A stretch of 64,000 nt of DNA from Hirundichthys speculiger (Eukaryota > Chordata > Actinopteri > Beloniformes > Exocoetidae). Each line of letters begins with the position of its first letter. Within the stretch, counting starts at the first letter, position 1. The translations under genes and the position numbers were made by a program. Positions 23,255-31,005 of the stretch are shown here, one piece after another. Where the stretch lies: assembly GCA_018398805.1 (NCBI GenBank), contig JAGFBZ010000290.1, positions 2,914,001 through 2,978,000 of the forward strand. The letters run 5' to 3'. Below the pieces are notes generated by a model. It did no database searches and was not told the DNA's origin. It saw nothing but the letters and a program-made list of their open reading frames with translations.

Positions 23255-23815
23255 TCATGGGCGGGCTTGCCCCTCCCCCAGAAGGGCCTCCCGATCCTCC
23301 TTCACCTCGAAACACCCCCATCTGCAGGGGCCCGTGACGGCCGTGACACTTCCCTTCAGCAGCACTGCAGCCACCACCACCAAGATAAACAACCCCAAGG
23401 CCGCTAACAAATAGGGCCACAGCTGTGCGAACAGGCGGCCCAACCACCCTCCAACTATGGAAACGCCTTCTCCGATAGCCCCGATAGCTTCTTCCTTAAC
23501 ATCTGCTAACCCATTGGCAAGCACCGCTCTCGTTTCCCTCCAAGTACACACATGCTTCCTGGAACCTTCCCCACAGGTCATCCAACGCTCTTCTGGGGAA
23601 TGACAGGTCCCTGTGTTATACAACCCATTGGGCCCCAACCACTCAAACCCTGAGACTTCCTTGCCCTCACACAGGCTCTTCCGGAAGGCATGTCCCTCAG
23701 CTATCATGGTCGTGGGGTCACCCACAAACGGAATGAGCCTCGCATTGACATTCTTCCTCTGCGACAACCCATGCCCCAGGATGGCCTTGGTGCAGCCCAC
23801 TCCTGCGGGGACCAT
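23255..23815 (-). pseudogene. Env-like glycoprotein, C-terminal membrane-anchored part
   Basis: A 186-codon frame with an ATG at 23815, although it is open further upstream and is more likely a continuation than a true start. Five cysteines at residues 49, 71, 81, 90 and (before them) 8 precede a single strong membrane segment at about 132-153, followed by a roughly 30-residue tail that contains two more cysteines. This layout fits the transmembrane subunit of a retroviral envelope protein, which fuses viral and host membranes. No classical CX6CC motif or clear fusion peptide is visible. The frame equals that of the N-terminal piece at 24725-25633, while the piece between lies in another frame, so two indels of opposite sign break the gene. 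Confidence 0.6.
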
Positions 23816-24735
23816 TCTTCTCCAGATGGCTTTCTTCCGCCAGGTTGTCTTCCTCCCACCGTCGTCTGGGAATAGGTCTCGTACTCATCGCCATAATATC
23901 CTCCACAGTAGTCCTCCCAACCAGGGACACGTCCACACTCTCTCCGGGCAAGGCTGATGTTGCATGTGGTTCCAGCCCCATCGCAGTGCATGCTCCACGG
24001 TCTTGGGCCTATGTAGGACTCAGGTCGGTACCAAGCACTAGGCCAAATGTCCCGCTCTTTTGAATACACCGTTGCCAGGTACTGGTACTTCACCCAGTAG
24101 CTGTCACTTTGTGCCAAGCTATGGTCCCTGACGCGGCCCTCTTTCCAGCCTTGGAGAATGCCTTTAACGGTTCTGTTCGCCGTCAACCCCGTGCAGTCGT
24201 ACACCCAAGAACCCCAAGCTGTCAGCCTCGTCTGTACCAGAGTACAGCGTGGAGAGGTCCCATCACTCACGAACTCTGTGCCGTTCAAATCGGCAAAAGC
24301 CTTCCCCGCTACACAGGCATCAATCCGCTGGAAATCCCCTCTTGGAACCGCCATCAGCTCATCTGGGGTCGGTAACCTCTGGACGTACATAACAGATATA
24401 TACGGCCCCTTGAGGCCCTGGCTAGCTTTATCATACCCATCCTGGAAGGCACCCATGACATATTTCAGCGGCACTGCCCACAGCCACGGCAGGGTGTCGT
24501 TCAACCATCTCTCCCAGAGGGCGTTGGGCTCAGGATCTGATACTCTAAGGACAAACCTTCGAAACCGCTCAAGGGTGCTGAGGCTATCCCTATATGCCTT
24601 AGCCGACACCATGTAGTTCTGGGTAGCACATTCATCGTACCGGTTCCAATAGCAGGGATCCAGGTGCCTCCACTTGTTATGGATACACTCCTTCATTAGC
24701 TCCGGGCTCTTCCCCACTTTCTCCTTATCGCGCAA
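23704..24735 (-). pseudogene. Env-like glycoprotein, middle (surface-subunit-like) part
   Basis: A minus-strand frame open from about 24790 to 23704 (about 360 codons); the first listed codon at 24735 is TTG, so there is no true start. It has at least ten cysteines and three N-glycosylation sequons (NGT, NRT, NIS), with many Trp and Tyr residues, consistent with an extracellular surface domain that would bind a receptor. It is shifted +1 relative to the upstream piece and returns to the original frame at the downstream piece. The last 30 or so codons, which become Gly/Arg/Pro-rich, probably lie beyond the second indel. Receptor and family cannot be stated. Confidence 0.6.
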
Positions 24736-25633
24736 TCTCGCCCAGCAACCTCCAGGTGGCCGCCGGGGTGGTTGTGGATGCTATTACCCCCATCCCCCTG
24801 CTGGCTCTTCCCCCAGTGGTTCTGCCCGATACAGACGTGGAGTTGTACAGCCTGGATCCTCCTCTTCTGGTCTGTTGGGACCTTTGGTTCCCACAGGTCA
24901 GGTTAAGACTTCCCCAAAATTCCCACTTCGAGAAGATCCCAGGGCACGTGTCGTTTCGTGGTTCAGCTGGATAAACCGCTTCTCTTTCCCAGAACCCCTC
25001 TAGGTCTGATCCAGGCAATCCTCTACACCCCCAGGTACAATAATATCCAGGGTCTTTTTGCAAAGGCTGCACCCAGTTGCACTGGCTAATCTTCATTTCT
25101 CTCTTATCCAACTTCAACACCTTCAGTATCAGTCCCGCTTTTTCATCCACCAGCAGGTCTTCTAAGATCCACTTTCCCTCCTGGAGGTCCTCCTCCTCAA
25201 CTATGTGTGCCCACACATCTATTGCATATAGGGCTGCTTCCCATACTTTTCTGCCTTTTTCCACCGCCTGCTGCCAGCCGGTCAAATTTGATCGGTCACC
25301 CAGGTCGTCACGCCCGATGATCACATTTGTGCGTTTCACCGTCCAGCAGGCCTGCCGGAAAGACTTGGTTGTTCGGTACTTCACCCTTGTGTGGGTCAGT
25401 GCCCAGGGTTCCACCCCGTAATAATATAATATGCCGAGGACCGCAGCTACCCCAACTAACGCTGCGGCTACCTCTATCGCTTGACGTATACACTTTATCC
25501 GTTGTCCGTTCCGAGGTCGTTTACCATTACAGCACCGTTGCTCCATCTCCTCTGAGGAGTCGTTGTTTGTACCTAGATTAGTGCCGACCCAGCCATAGGG
25601 TGGCCGAGGGAGTTGATATCTCTTGCTTCGCAT
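24725..25633 (-). CDS. Env-like glycoprotein, N-terminal part with signal anchor
   Basis: This frame has a genuine ATG at 25633 and overlaps the end of ORF2 by 56 bases, as env often overlaps the preceding gene in retroviruses. A charged stretch of about 47 residues precedes a hydrophobic segment at about 51-73. The protein would therefore enter the membrane through an internal signal anchor with a cytoplasmic N-terminus, a layout known from foamy virus leader peptides rather than from simple cleaved signals. Four N-glycosylation sequons follow (two NLT, NDT, NST) with paired cysteines. The frame ends at 24725 in a Ser/Thr/Arg/Gly-rich run that looks like out-of-frame sequence past an indel. 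Identity as Env is inferred from topology, glycosylation and position, since no homology search was possible. Confidence 0.6.
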   Translation of the reverse strand: MRSKRYQLPRPPYGWVGTNLGTNNDSSEEMEQRCCNGKRPRNGQRIKCIRQAIEVAAALVGVAAVLGILYYYGVEPWALTHTRVKYRTTKSFRQACWTVKRTNVIIGRDDLGDRSNLTGWQQAVEKGRKVWEAALYAIDVWAHIVEEEDLQEGKWILEDLLVDEKAGLILKVLKLDKREMKISQCNWVQPLQKDPGYYCTWGCRGLPGSDLEGFWEREAVYPAEPRNDTCPGIFSKWEFWGSLNLTCGNQRSQQTRRGGSRLYNSTSVSGRTTGGRASRGMGVIASTTTPAATWRLLGEIAR

Positions 25634-26804
25634 TGGGAGCCCCAGTAGTTAACGTGTGAGCCTCTCCGATCCTCTCGTCCCCCTGGGGTGTCCCGGCCTC
25701 TGTGTGCCCCCTCTCTGTGGCCTCTTGGCCCTCTGGCGTTCTTCTGACCCGATCCCTGAGGAGCATCCTAAATAGGGGCGGCCGATGAGGGCGGATCCTA
25801 GGATCCAACCCACGCCACACCCACTTCCAGGTAGTGATCGCCTCGCGCCTTGGCCTCCCTAGCGGTCTTTGAACAGGCCCGCCCCTGGGCCTTTCCCTCG
25901 CAAGGATTATCATGTTTTTAAGGTCATGGAGAGGCGTGTAACCAGCATTCTGGGCTAACGCCACAGCTGCATACATCGGATGACCATGCTTTTCTCGCAG
26001 CTCCACTTTTGTCACCTGTGCTCCCAGGGTCTCACCCACCTTGCACAATCCATACGCCCTCCACCTGATGGGGACCTGGTCTGCCTCTGGCGGGCTGTCC
26101 TGTGCCATGGTCCTTAGTTCCAGTCGTTGTTTCTCGATCACATACCGTTCTGCCTGTCTCTCCCTTCGGTCCAACTCCAGGCGCATATGGCGGCCAGTCG
26201 TCCAGATCACAAAGGGTCCCACGCTAATATCAACATAGATTCCCTTCAAGGTACTTACATAGTTGGGCCCCCATCTCAGTTTAATCAACTCCCCCTCCAG
26301 GCTAAAATAGGTAGTGTTTAATATCCACGGTGACAACTTTGGGCAGGGATAGGTCGACTCCCTTCGTTTCTTGCTAGTTTGCACTGGCTCGTCCCTCGGC
26401 AACTTCCCCAAATCCTCACCTTCGGATCCTTCTTCTCCTGGTTGAGGTCGCCCCAACCGCTGCTTCCCTGTACAAAAGAACCCAGCAGAATCCGGTCTCT
26501 GGATGCTGAAATCTTGCCGAGGTGTCCTCAGATCGACGACTCCATCACGAGTGTGTAAGACCGGAGTCCAACACGACTTGCCCTTATACCAGGTCTTCAC
26601 ATGACGTATCTCAGCACCGTGTTCCAATTTATATGGCCCTGGTACGTCACCCTCCTCCTTCCTCCTAGAGCAACGGTCTGTTTGCTTCAGCTTTCTAATA
26701 GATGGGTCCGGAGCTTTTCTTCTTCCTTCTGGGGAAGGTTCTCCAGAACCATCGCCTGACGGCTCCCTCTGGCCTTGCCCTGCCTGCTCCTGGTCTTGAA
26801 ACAC
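25578..26804 (-). CDS. ORF2 of the retrovirus-like element, unknown function
   Basis: A 408-codon open frame on the minus strand, open from just after a TAG near 26825. Its first listed codon is GTG, and no ATG occurs until past its middle, so it is unlikely to be started independently. It lies +1 relative to ORF1 over a 110-base overlap, which is not the -1 step of usual retroviral frameshifting. Splicing, +1 shifting or a single indel in an ancestral fused frame would each explain it. The N-terminus is basic and polar, a central part (about residues 205-235) is a charged amphipathic helix rich in Arg, Glu and Leu, and the C-terminus is Arg/Pro-rich. No protease (D-T/S-G), reverse transcriptase (YxDD) or integrase (HHCC, DDE) motif is present. 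Function is not assignable. Confidence 0.5.
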   Translation of the reverse strand: MFQDQEQAGQGQREPSGDGSGEPSPEGRRKAPDPSIRKLKQTDRCSRRKEEGDVPGPYKLEHGAEIRHVKTWYKGKSCWTPVLHTRDGVVDLRTPRQDFSIQRPDSAGFFCTGKQRLGRPQPGEEGSEGEDLGKLPRDEPVQTSKKRRESTYPCPKLSPWILNTTYFSLEGELIKLRWGPNYVSTLKGIYVDISVGPFVIWTTGRHMRLELDRRERQAERYVIEKQRLELRTMAQDSPPEADQVPIRWRAYGLCKVGETLGAQVTKVELREKHGHPMYAAVALAQNAGYTPLHDLKNMIILARERPRGGPVQRPLGRPRREAITTWKWVWRGLDPRIRPHRPPLFRMLLRDRVRRTPEGQEATERGHTEAGTPQGDERIGEAHTLTTGAPNAKQEISTPSATLWLGRH

Positions 26805-27957
26805 CCTGTGGTTGCTCCTCCACCGCTATGGATGCCCCCACGGAGTACACTCCTCTATAAGGCACCATCACCATCAGCACTGTCACCCTCACTCCGACCG
26901 TCTGGTCCGGACTTAGGGGTGTGGCCACTCTCGCTGCCACCGACCCAGGAAACTGCAACACCCCCTTCCTATACCATTGTTCTGGTGTTATCCAGAATGT
27001 TGCCGACTTGGCCTTGGCTCTCGCTCCGCAGCTTCCCCATCCATCCAGACTGGTCAGGTAATAGTGCAGGTTCGTTCCCCTGATTCCTTCCTCTCTAGGC
27101 GGATCTGGCCGTTCTTCTAGCGGGAGGTCCGGGTTGTCAATGACCTCTGCAATCAACCTTCCCCAGGTGGTAAGTTCCCAGGGTCCCTGCCAGCCACCCT
27201 CCTTCGCTAGTTCTCTCTCTCTATCGGTGAGGCGTCCCCAATCTGGACTGTACCCAGGGACTTCCGGGTCCCGATAAACTCTGAAAACCGCCGGCACCTG
27301 TACGGCTGCCAGAGGTGGGGATGCCACCTGCCCATACGCCGGTAGGTAGGGCCAACTGGCTTCAATCGCCAGCTCAAGAAGGGTTCGTCGTGTAGGTTCC
27401 ACTGCTAACCCCCCTTCTTCTCCTCCCTCATCCTCCTCTGCCAGGTGCAGTGGTGGTGCTGAAGGCCCCATTGGCGGTTCAGGGCTCGGTTCAGGGCTCG
27501 GTCCATCTGCTTCTTCCAGGAGGGCCAGCGCTCCTTCCGGTCTCCCTCCGGCACTTGGCTCTGCGAAGGGTCGCAGGGGGCCAGTGAAGCGTCGAACCTG
27601 CCATCCATCGGCAGTAGCCACCTCCAACATGCTCCCACGGTTAAGATGGAGGCGACATCCCCTACAAGGGGTCACCTGTGTGCCGTCCCACCGGCACATA
27701 CACTCTCGGGGGTCAAACTTAGCGACCCTCAAATCCCATTGGGTTATGATAATCAACCTCGCCAGGTCCGCCACCCTGCCTATTCCACACACATAGGCCT
27801 CCAAAACCTTCACCGGTGAGTGCAGCATCCCAGTGTATTCTGACCGGCGAGGTTGGACCCTTCTTGGCCTCTTGCTGCCAGGTCCTATCCACTGGACCCC
27901 TAGCATGGACTGTTGCCCACATACTACGCAGCTGTTGTCCACTTCACTCCAGTCCAA
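26695..27957 (-). CDS. ORF1 of the retrovirus-like element, Cys/His-rich with PSAP motif
   Basis: A 420-codon minus-strand frame whose listed first codon is TTG; the frame is open back to 28023, just inside the tandem repeat, where a TGA closes it. Residues 10-104 have a cluster of C10, C13, C57, C86, C88, C98, C101 and H104 that could bind zinc. A Pro- and Glu-rich linker (about 148-183) contains PSAP at 165-168. PSAP is a known late-domain motif by which retroviral Gag recruits TSG101 for budding. The last 20 residues are strongly basic. Gag, or a regulatory protein encoded ahead of env, are both possible. There is no major homology region or CCHC knuckle. The GC-rich codon use is unlike the AT-rich surroundings. 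Confidence 0.5.
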   Translation of the reverse strand: MDWSEVDNSCVVCGQQSMLGVQWIGPGSKRPRRVQPRRSEYTGMLHSPVKVLEAYVCGIGRVADLARLIIITQWDLRVAKFDPRECMCRWDGTQVTPCRGCRLHLNRGSMLEVATADGWQVRRFTGPLRPFAEPSAGGRPEGALALLEEADGPSPEPSPEPPMGPSAPPLHLAEEDEGGEEGGLAVEPTRRTLLELAIEASWPYLPAYGQVASPPLAAVQVPAVFRVYRDPEVPGYSPDWGRLTDRERELAKEGGWQGPWELTTWGRLIAEVIDNPDLPLEERPDPPREEGIRGTNLHYYLTSLDGWGSCGARAKAKSATFWITPEQWYRKGVLQFPGSVAARVATPLSPDQTVGVRVTVLMVMVPYRGVYSVGASIAVEEQPQGVSRPGAGRARPEGAVRRWFWRTFPRRKKKSSGPIY

Positions 27958-28005
27958 CGTCTCCTTTTCATCTGATAAGAATCCTTTCTTCGCATAATGC
28001 AGTTT

Positions 28006-28222
28006 CTTCAGCCCTCTCTCCTCTCAGAGAGCCGAGGTCTTAGTCCTCATAACACAGTTTCTTCAGCCCTCTCTCGTCTCAGAGAGCCAAGGTCATAGTT
28101 CTTATAATGCAGTTACTTCAGCCCTCTCTCGTCTCAGAGAGCCAAGGTTGTTCCTCTTATAACACTGTTTCTTCAGCCCTCTCTCGTCTCAGAGAGCTGA
28201 GGTCGTTTCTCTTATCACCATC
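28006..28222. repeat. 55-bp tandem repeat, about four units, each with a hairpin
   Basis: CTTCAGCCCTCTCTC begins at 28006, 28061, 28116 and 28171, an exact 55-base period. Each unit holds CTCTCT and AGAGAG arms around a six-base loop. The array lies immediately upstream of ORF1 in transcription direction, and its length is not a multiple of three, so each unit shifts the reading frame. The position suits a leader or an enhancer of the retrovirus-like element. Confidence 0.92.
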
Positions 28223-28297
28223 CCTTCATCAGTGGCTAGTCCGACATGGGATGGCGGGGGTCCTCTGCCACTAGCCATCTTCGGTTCCTGGTTCCTT

Positions 28298-28735
28298 CTA
28301 GCTTGAAATCGGCAGTTGCTCCACTCTCTGGATCCCTCTCCTCTTCAGTAACATCCTATTACTGTCTAGTATTTGCTGAACTATGTTGGTTTTCTCCTCC
28401 ATGGCTTTCCCTACCACATAACCTAACCTAGAGCGCAACAGTACCAACAGGTATTTCTCTCTTTTCTTCCCTGTTATCTCCATGACACGGTACTTCTGAT
28501 GGTCCGGCCTTCAACCCATTCCTCTTCTCCCTGCATTGTATTACATATGACAAAGTATTCTTTAGATATACGTAGTGGTTTGGTGGTTAGCATCCTCGCT
28601 TGACAATAACAAGGTTCACAGTTCAAAGTTTGTAATTCCTCCCACTGTCCTAACATATGCAGGCTCACTTCATCTGGATACTCAACTGATGCTATCTGAG
28701 TGAGACTGCTCCAGCCCTCCTCTAAACCTGACCAA
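28298..28735 (-). other. Two short overlapping frames, unknown
   Basis: A frame from about 28735 to 28474 (about 87 codons, no ATG start) overlaps by ten bases a 61-codon frame with a true ATG at 28483 that ends at 28298. The overlap style (ATGA-like) and the position ahead of the tandem repeat suggest remnants of an upstream gene of the retrovirus-like element. I recognise neither. The tRNA-like segment at 28570-28635 lies within the first frame and argues that it could be chance. Confidence 0.25.
28570..28635 (+). repeat. tRNA-like SINE fragment
   Basis: GGTTTGGTGGTTAGCA (box A-like) is followed by CTCGCTTGACAATAACAAG and GGTTCACAGTTCAAA (box B-like), matching the head region of common fish tRNA-derived SINEs. 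It has no body or tail here. Confidence 0.45.
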
Positions 28736-28739
28736 AGAA

Positions 28740-30120
28740 TATTAATTGTTTAATAATTAATAATTGTTTATTACTTAACAACTTTGACAGGGAACCAATA
28801 AATATTTTAAATATAATTACTCTCTTTGGTGTATTGTTTTTCAATAAATGCATTAATTCATCTTCCAAAACCTCAGCTTTGTCGCAGACCCAACAGAAAC
28901 CTTTAGTGTATGATATTAAAGTATTATAATTTTATCATTATTTTATCATCATTTTTTTATAGCTCAATATTCACAGATTTGTTTTTTTTTTGTTTTTTTT
29001 AAGATCAAGACTCATAAACAAGACTCGTAAATCAAATATACACACACTGTGTGATTGTCAAGTAATAACATAAATATATGAAGGTCCTCATTTGTAATTA
29101 TTTGTCAGAGGAATGTTTTTCGGAGTGAGCCAATTAGTTGTGTGCCTGCGGTAAATTTGTTCTCAGCCACTCTTCCCAACACCTGTACCACCACCTGGAG
29201 TTGTTTTTAAGACTCTTTAAAAATGAAATACTCAGCTGCAGGAGATATACGTTTAAAACCAAATATAATCATCTGCTAGGGCAATGACATAAAGTAGAAA
29301 AAGACACCTGGTTAGAGTTCTTGAAATCCTGGCCATTGAGTTTTATTTGAGGTTCCACATTTGTTCCATTTCCTAATATTGGATTTAATTGTACACTGAG
29401 GGATACTTTTTATATTTTCAAAGACTCAAAACTTACTTGTACTTCTCCAAAACCTTTGACTTATGTGTGTTACTTGCTTTATAGTGCACGTTGTTAAGTC
29501 ATCCTGCAGACTCTGGGATCTTTCACAACAGGCATAGATATACAATTATTGTATGGTTCTTTCACAAATGTGCATTCTGGAGTTAATAGGCAGCACCAGA
29601 TCGGCATAGCTGTTGGAAACGATAGCATGTGTACATCGATTTAGTTTGTTAAACTTGACTTTACTGTGCCTGCAACAGCTGCCTCTTCAGATAGCCCCAG
29701 TCCCAGGTTCACAACAAACTCCAACTACTCTCTTCACTCTCTTTCTTGGCCAGACACCCCAGAAGGAGGCCTGTCACTCTGTCTGCACGGTCCTCTCATT
29801 CACACTGCTCCCCACCAACAGAGAGAGGATGACCTTTCTTCTGTCTTTGCTAAGCTCTGCTTGTGGTCTTCTCATTCAGCAACACACAGACCTCACATGA
29901 GGCATTCCCCTAAAATTCCATGAAGGAGCAATATGGACTACAGGACAGAAGCTAGTCCTGCGAGCCCAAAGATTTGATAGAATTTCTTCTAAAGAAAATA
30001 CAAGTATGCAAGAGAGGCTTGACATTCATTGCACACTGGAAGGTTTACAGCAATTACTTTCATGACGCTACAATGGTGCTCTATAGTATGAAGTCCTAAA
30101 GGCCATAGAATATGCTACCC
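28740..30120. other. No confident gene; one possible exon
   Basis: AT-rich sequence. A Ser/Pro/Thr-rich open stretch at about 29671-29923 follows a CTGCAACAG acceptor-like site and might be an exon upstream of the coiled-coil exon at 30215, but two frames are open at once and the composition is unspecific. Confidence 0.35.
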
Positions 30121-30214
30121 TGAAAACAATTTTGGTATTGACAAAGTAAACTTAAATTAATGTCAAATAATGCAGTTAATGGTTTGGTTACTTCTGTTTG
30201 TTTATTCCTTTTGT

Positions 30215-30441
30215 TCTGTGCAGACCCTGGTGCACCAACTGCTGTCGATGAAATGGAAATGTTCAAAAAGCTTCTGGAAGCTGAAAAACAAAAAGTTGCG
30301 TTACAACAGGAGACGATCGAAAGACTGAAGTTGGATAAGGCTCTTCTCCAGGAACAACTCATGAAGAAAGATGACCTTATCATGAAGAAAATGCCTGAAA
30401 CCACGGAGAAGGTGTTCTTGGCTGCCTTATTCATGATATAA
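30215..30441 (+). CDS. Coiled-coil exon (orphan or retained host exon)
   Basis: A pyrimidine-rich tract ending TTGTTCTGTGCAG (acceptor near 30221) opens onto an in-frame stretch of about 72 codons ending at a TAA near 30440. It is rich in Glu, Lys, Leu and Gln with heptad-like spacing, including MFKKLLEAEKQKVALQQ and LLQEQLMKKDDL, so it should form a coiled coil. A GAGAAG/GTGTTC site at about 30410 could be a weak donor. The sequence is reminiscent of coiled-coil regions of CCDC106-like fish proteins, but this is a recollection of style and not a verified match. Codon positions look conserved and no stop interrupts the helix, so it could belong to a host gene whose other exons lie outside what I can recognise. 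Confidence 0.45.
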
Positions 30442-30654
30442 GAAAGTAAAACAAATATACAGTTTTTTGAAGGAGTCACATTGTTGATAAAAACAAGTTT
30501 TGCAATATTTTGTGTTGTTCTTGAATAGATTAAAAATGTGTATTTTTCTTCAAGCAAACCACTTATAGTGACTTATGACCAGTTTGTAATATGCTATATC
30601 AGCCTATACCTGAGCAGTTTCATCACTTTACTTGAAGCACCCAATGACCATTTA

Positions 30655-31005
30655 GAGTTACTTATAATCACATTAAAATGCATTATACTAGTGATTATAA
30701 TGCATTATACCAGTGATTAAAAGGCATTATAGGGAGTTTTATTATGTGACAACTATGATCATATAATATATAATACCCTTTGATCCTTGTAACAAAAATC
30801 GGTGAGCAAGGGACCAGCAGTTATAACATATTATAATACCTGACCTTATAAGTGATCATAACATGCTTTATAGTGTGTCATGCTTATTGTCATAAAGCAT
30901 TATGATCATTTATGAGTGTTTATAACTATAGTTATATAGTGCTATAAGGTAATTATAACTTATTATAATTACAGTTATAATGCATCAAATAGTGTTACCA
31001 AATTT
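30655..31005. repeat. AT-rich palindromic dispersed repeat
   Basis: Repeated TGCATTATA, CATTATAATGC and TTATAACT motifs in both orientations make the whole segment self-complementary. It closes with AGTGTTACCAAAT, a typical terminal motif of a common fish DNA element of this kind. Confidence 0.55.

Noticed and set aside
23070..24616. Plus-strand frames over the Env-like region
   Set aside because: Shadows of the GC-rich minus-strand genes.
25077..28043. Plus-strand frames over ORF1, ORF2 and Env N-terminus
   Set aside because: Shadows in GC-rich sequence with no domain support.
28006..28222. CRISPR array
   Set aside because: Repeat units are directly adjacent with no unique spacers, and the genome is eukaryotic.
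28570..28635. Functional tRNA gene
   Set aside because: No acceptor stem pairing; matches a SINE head instead.
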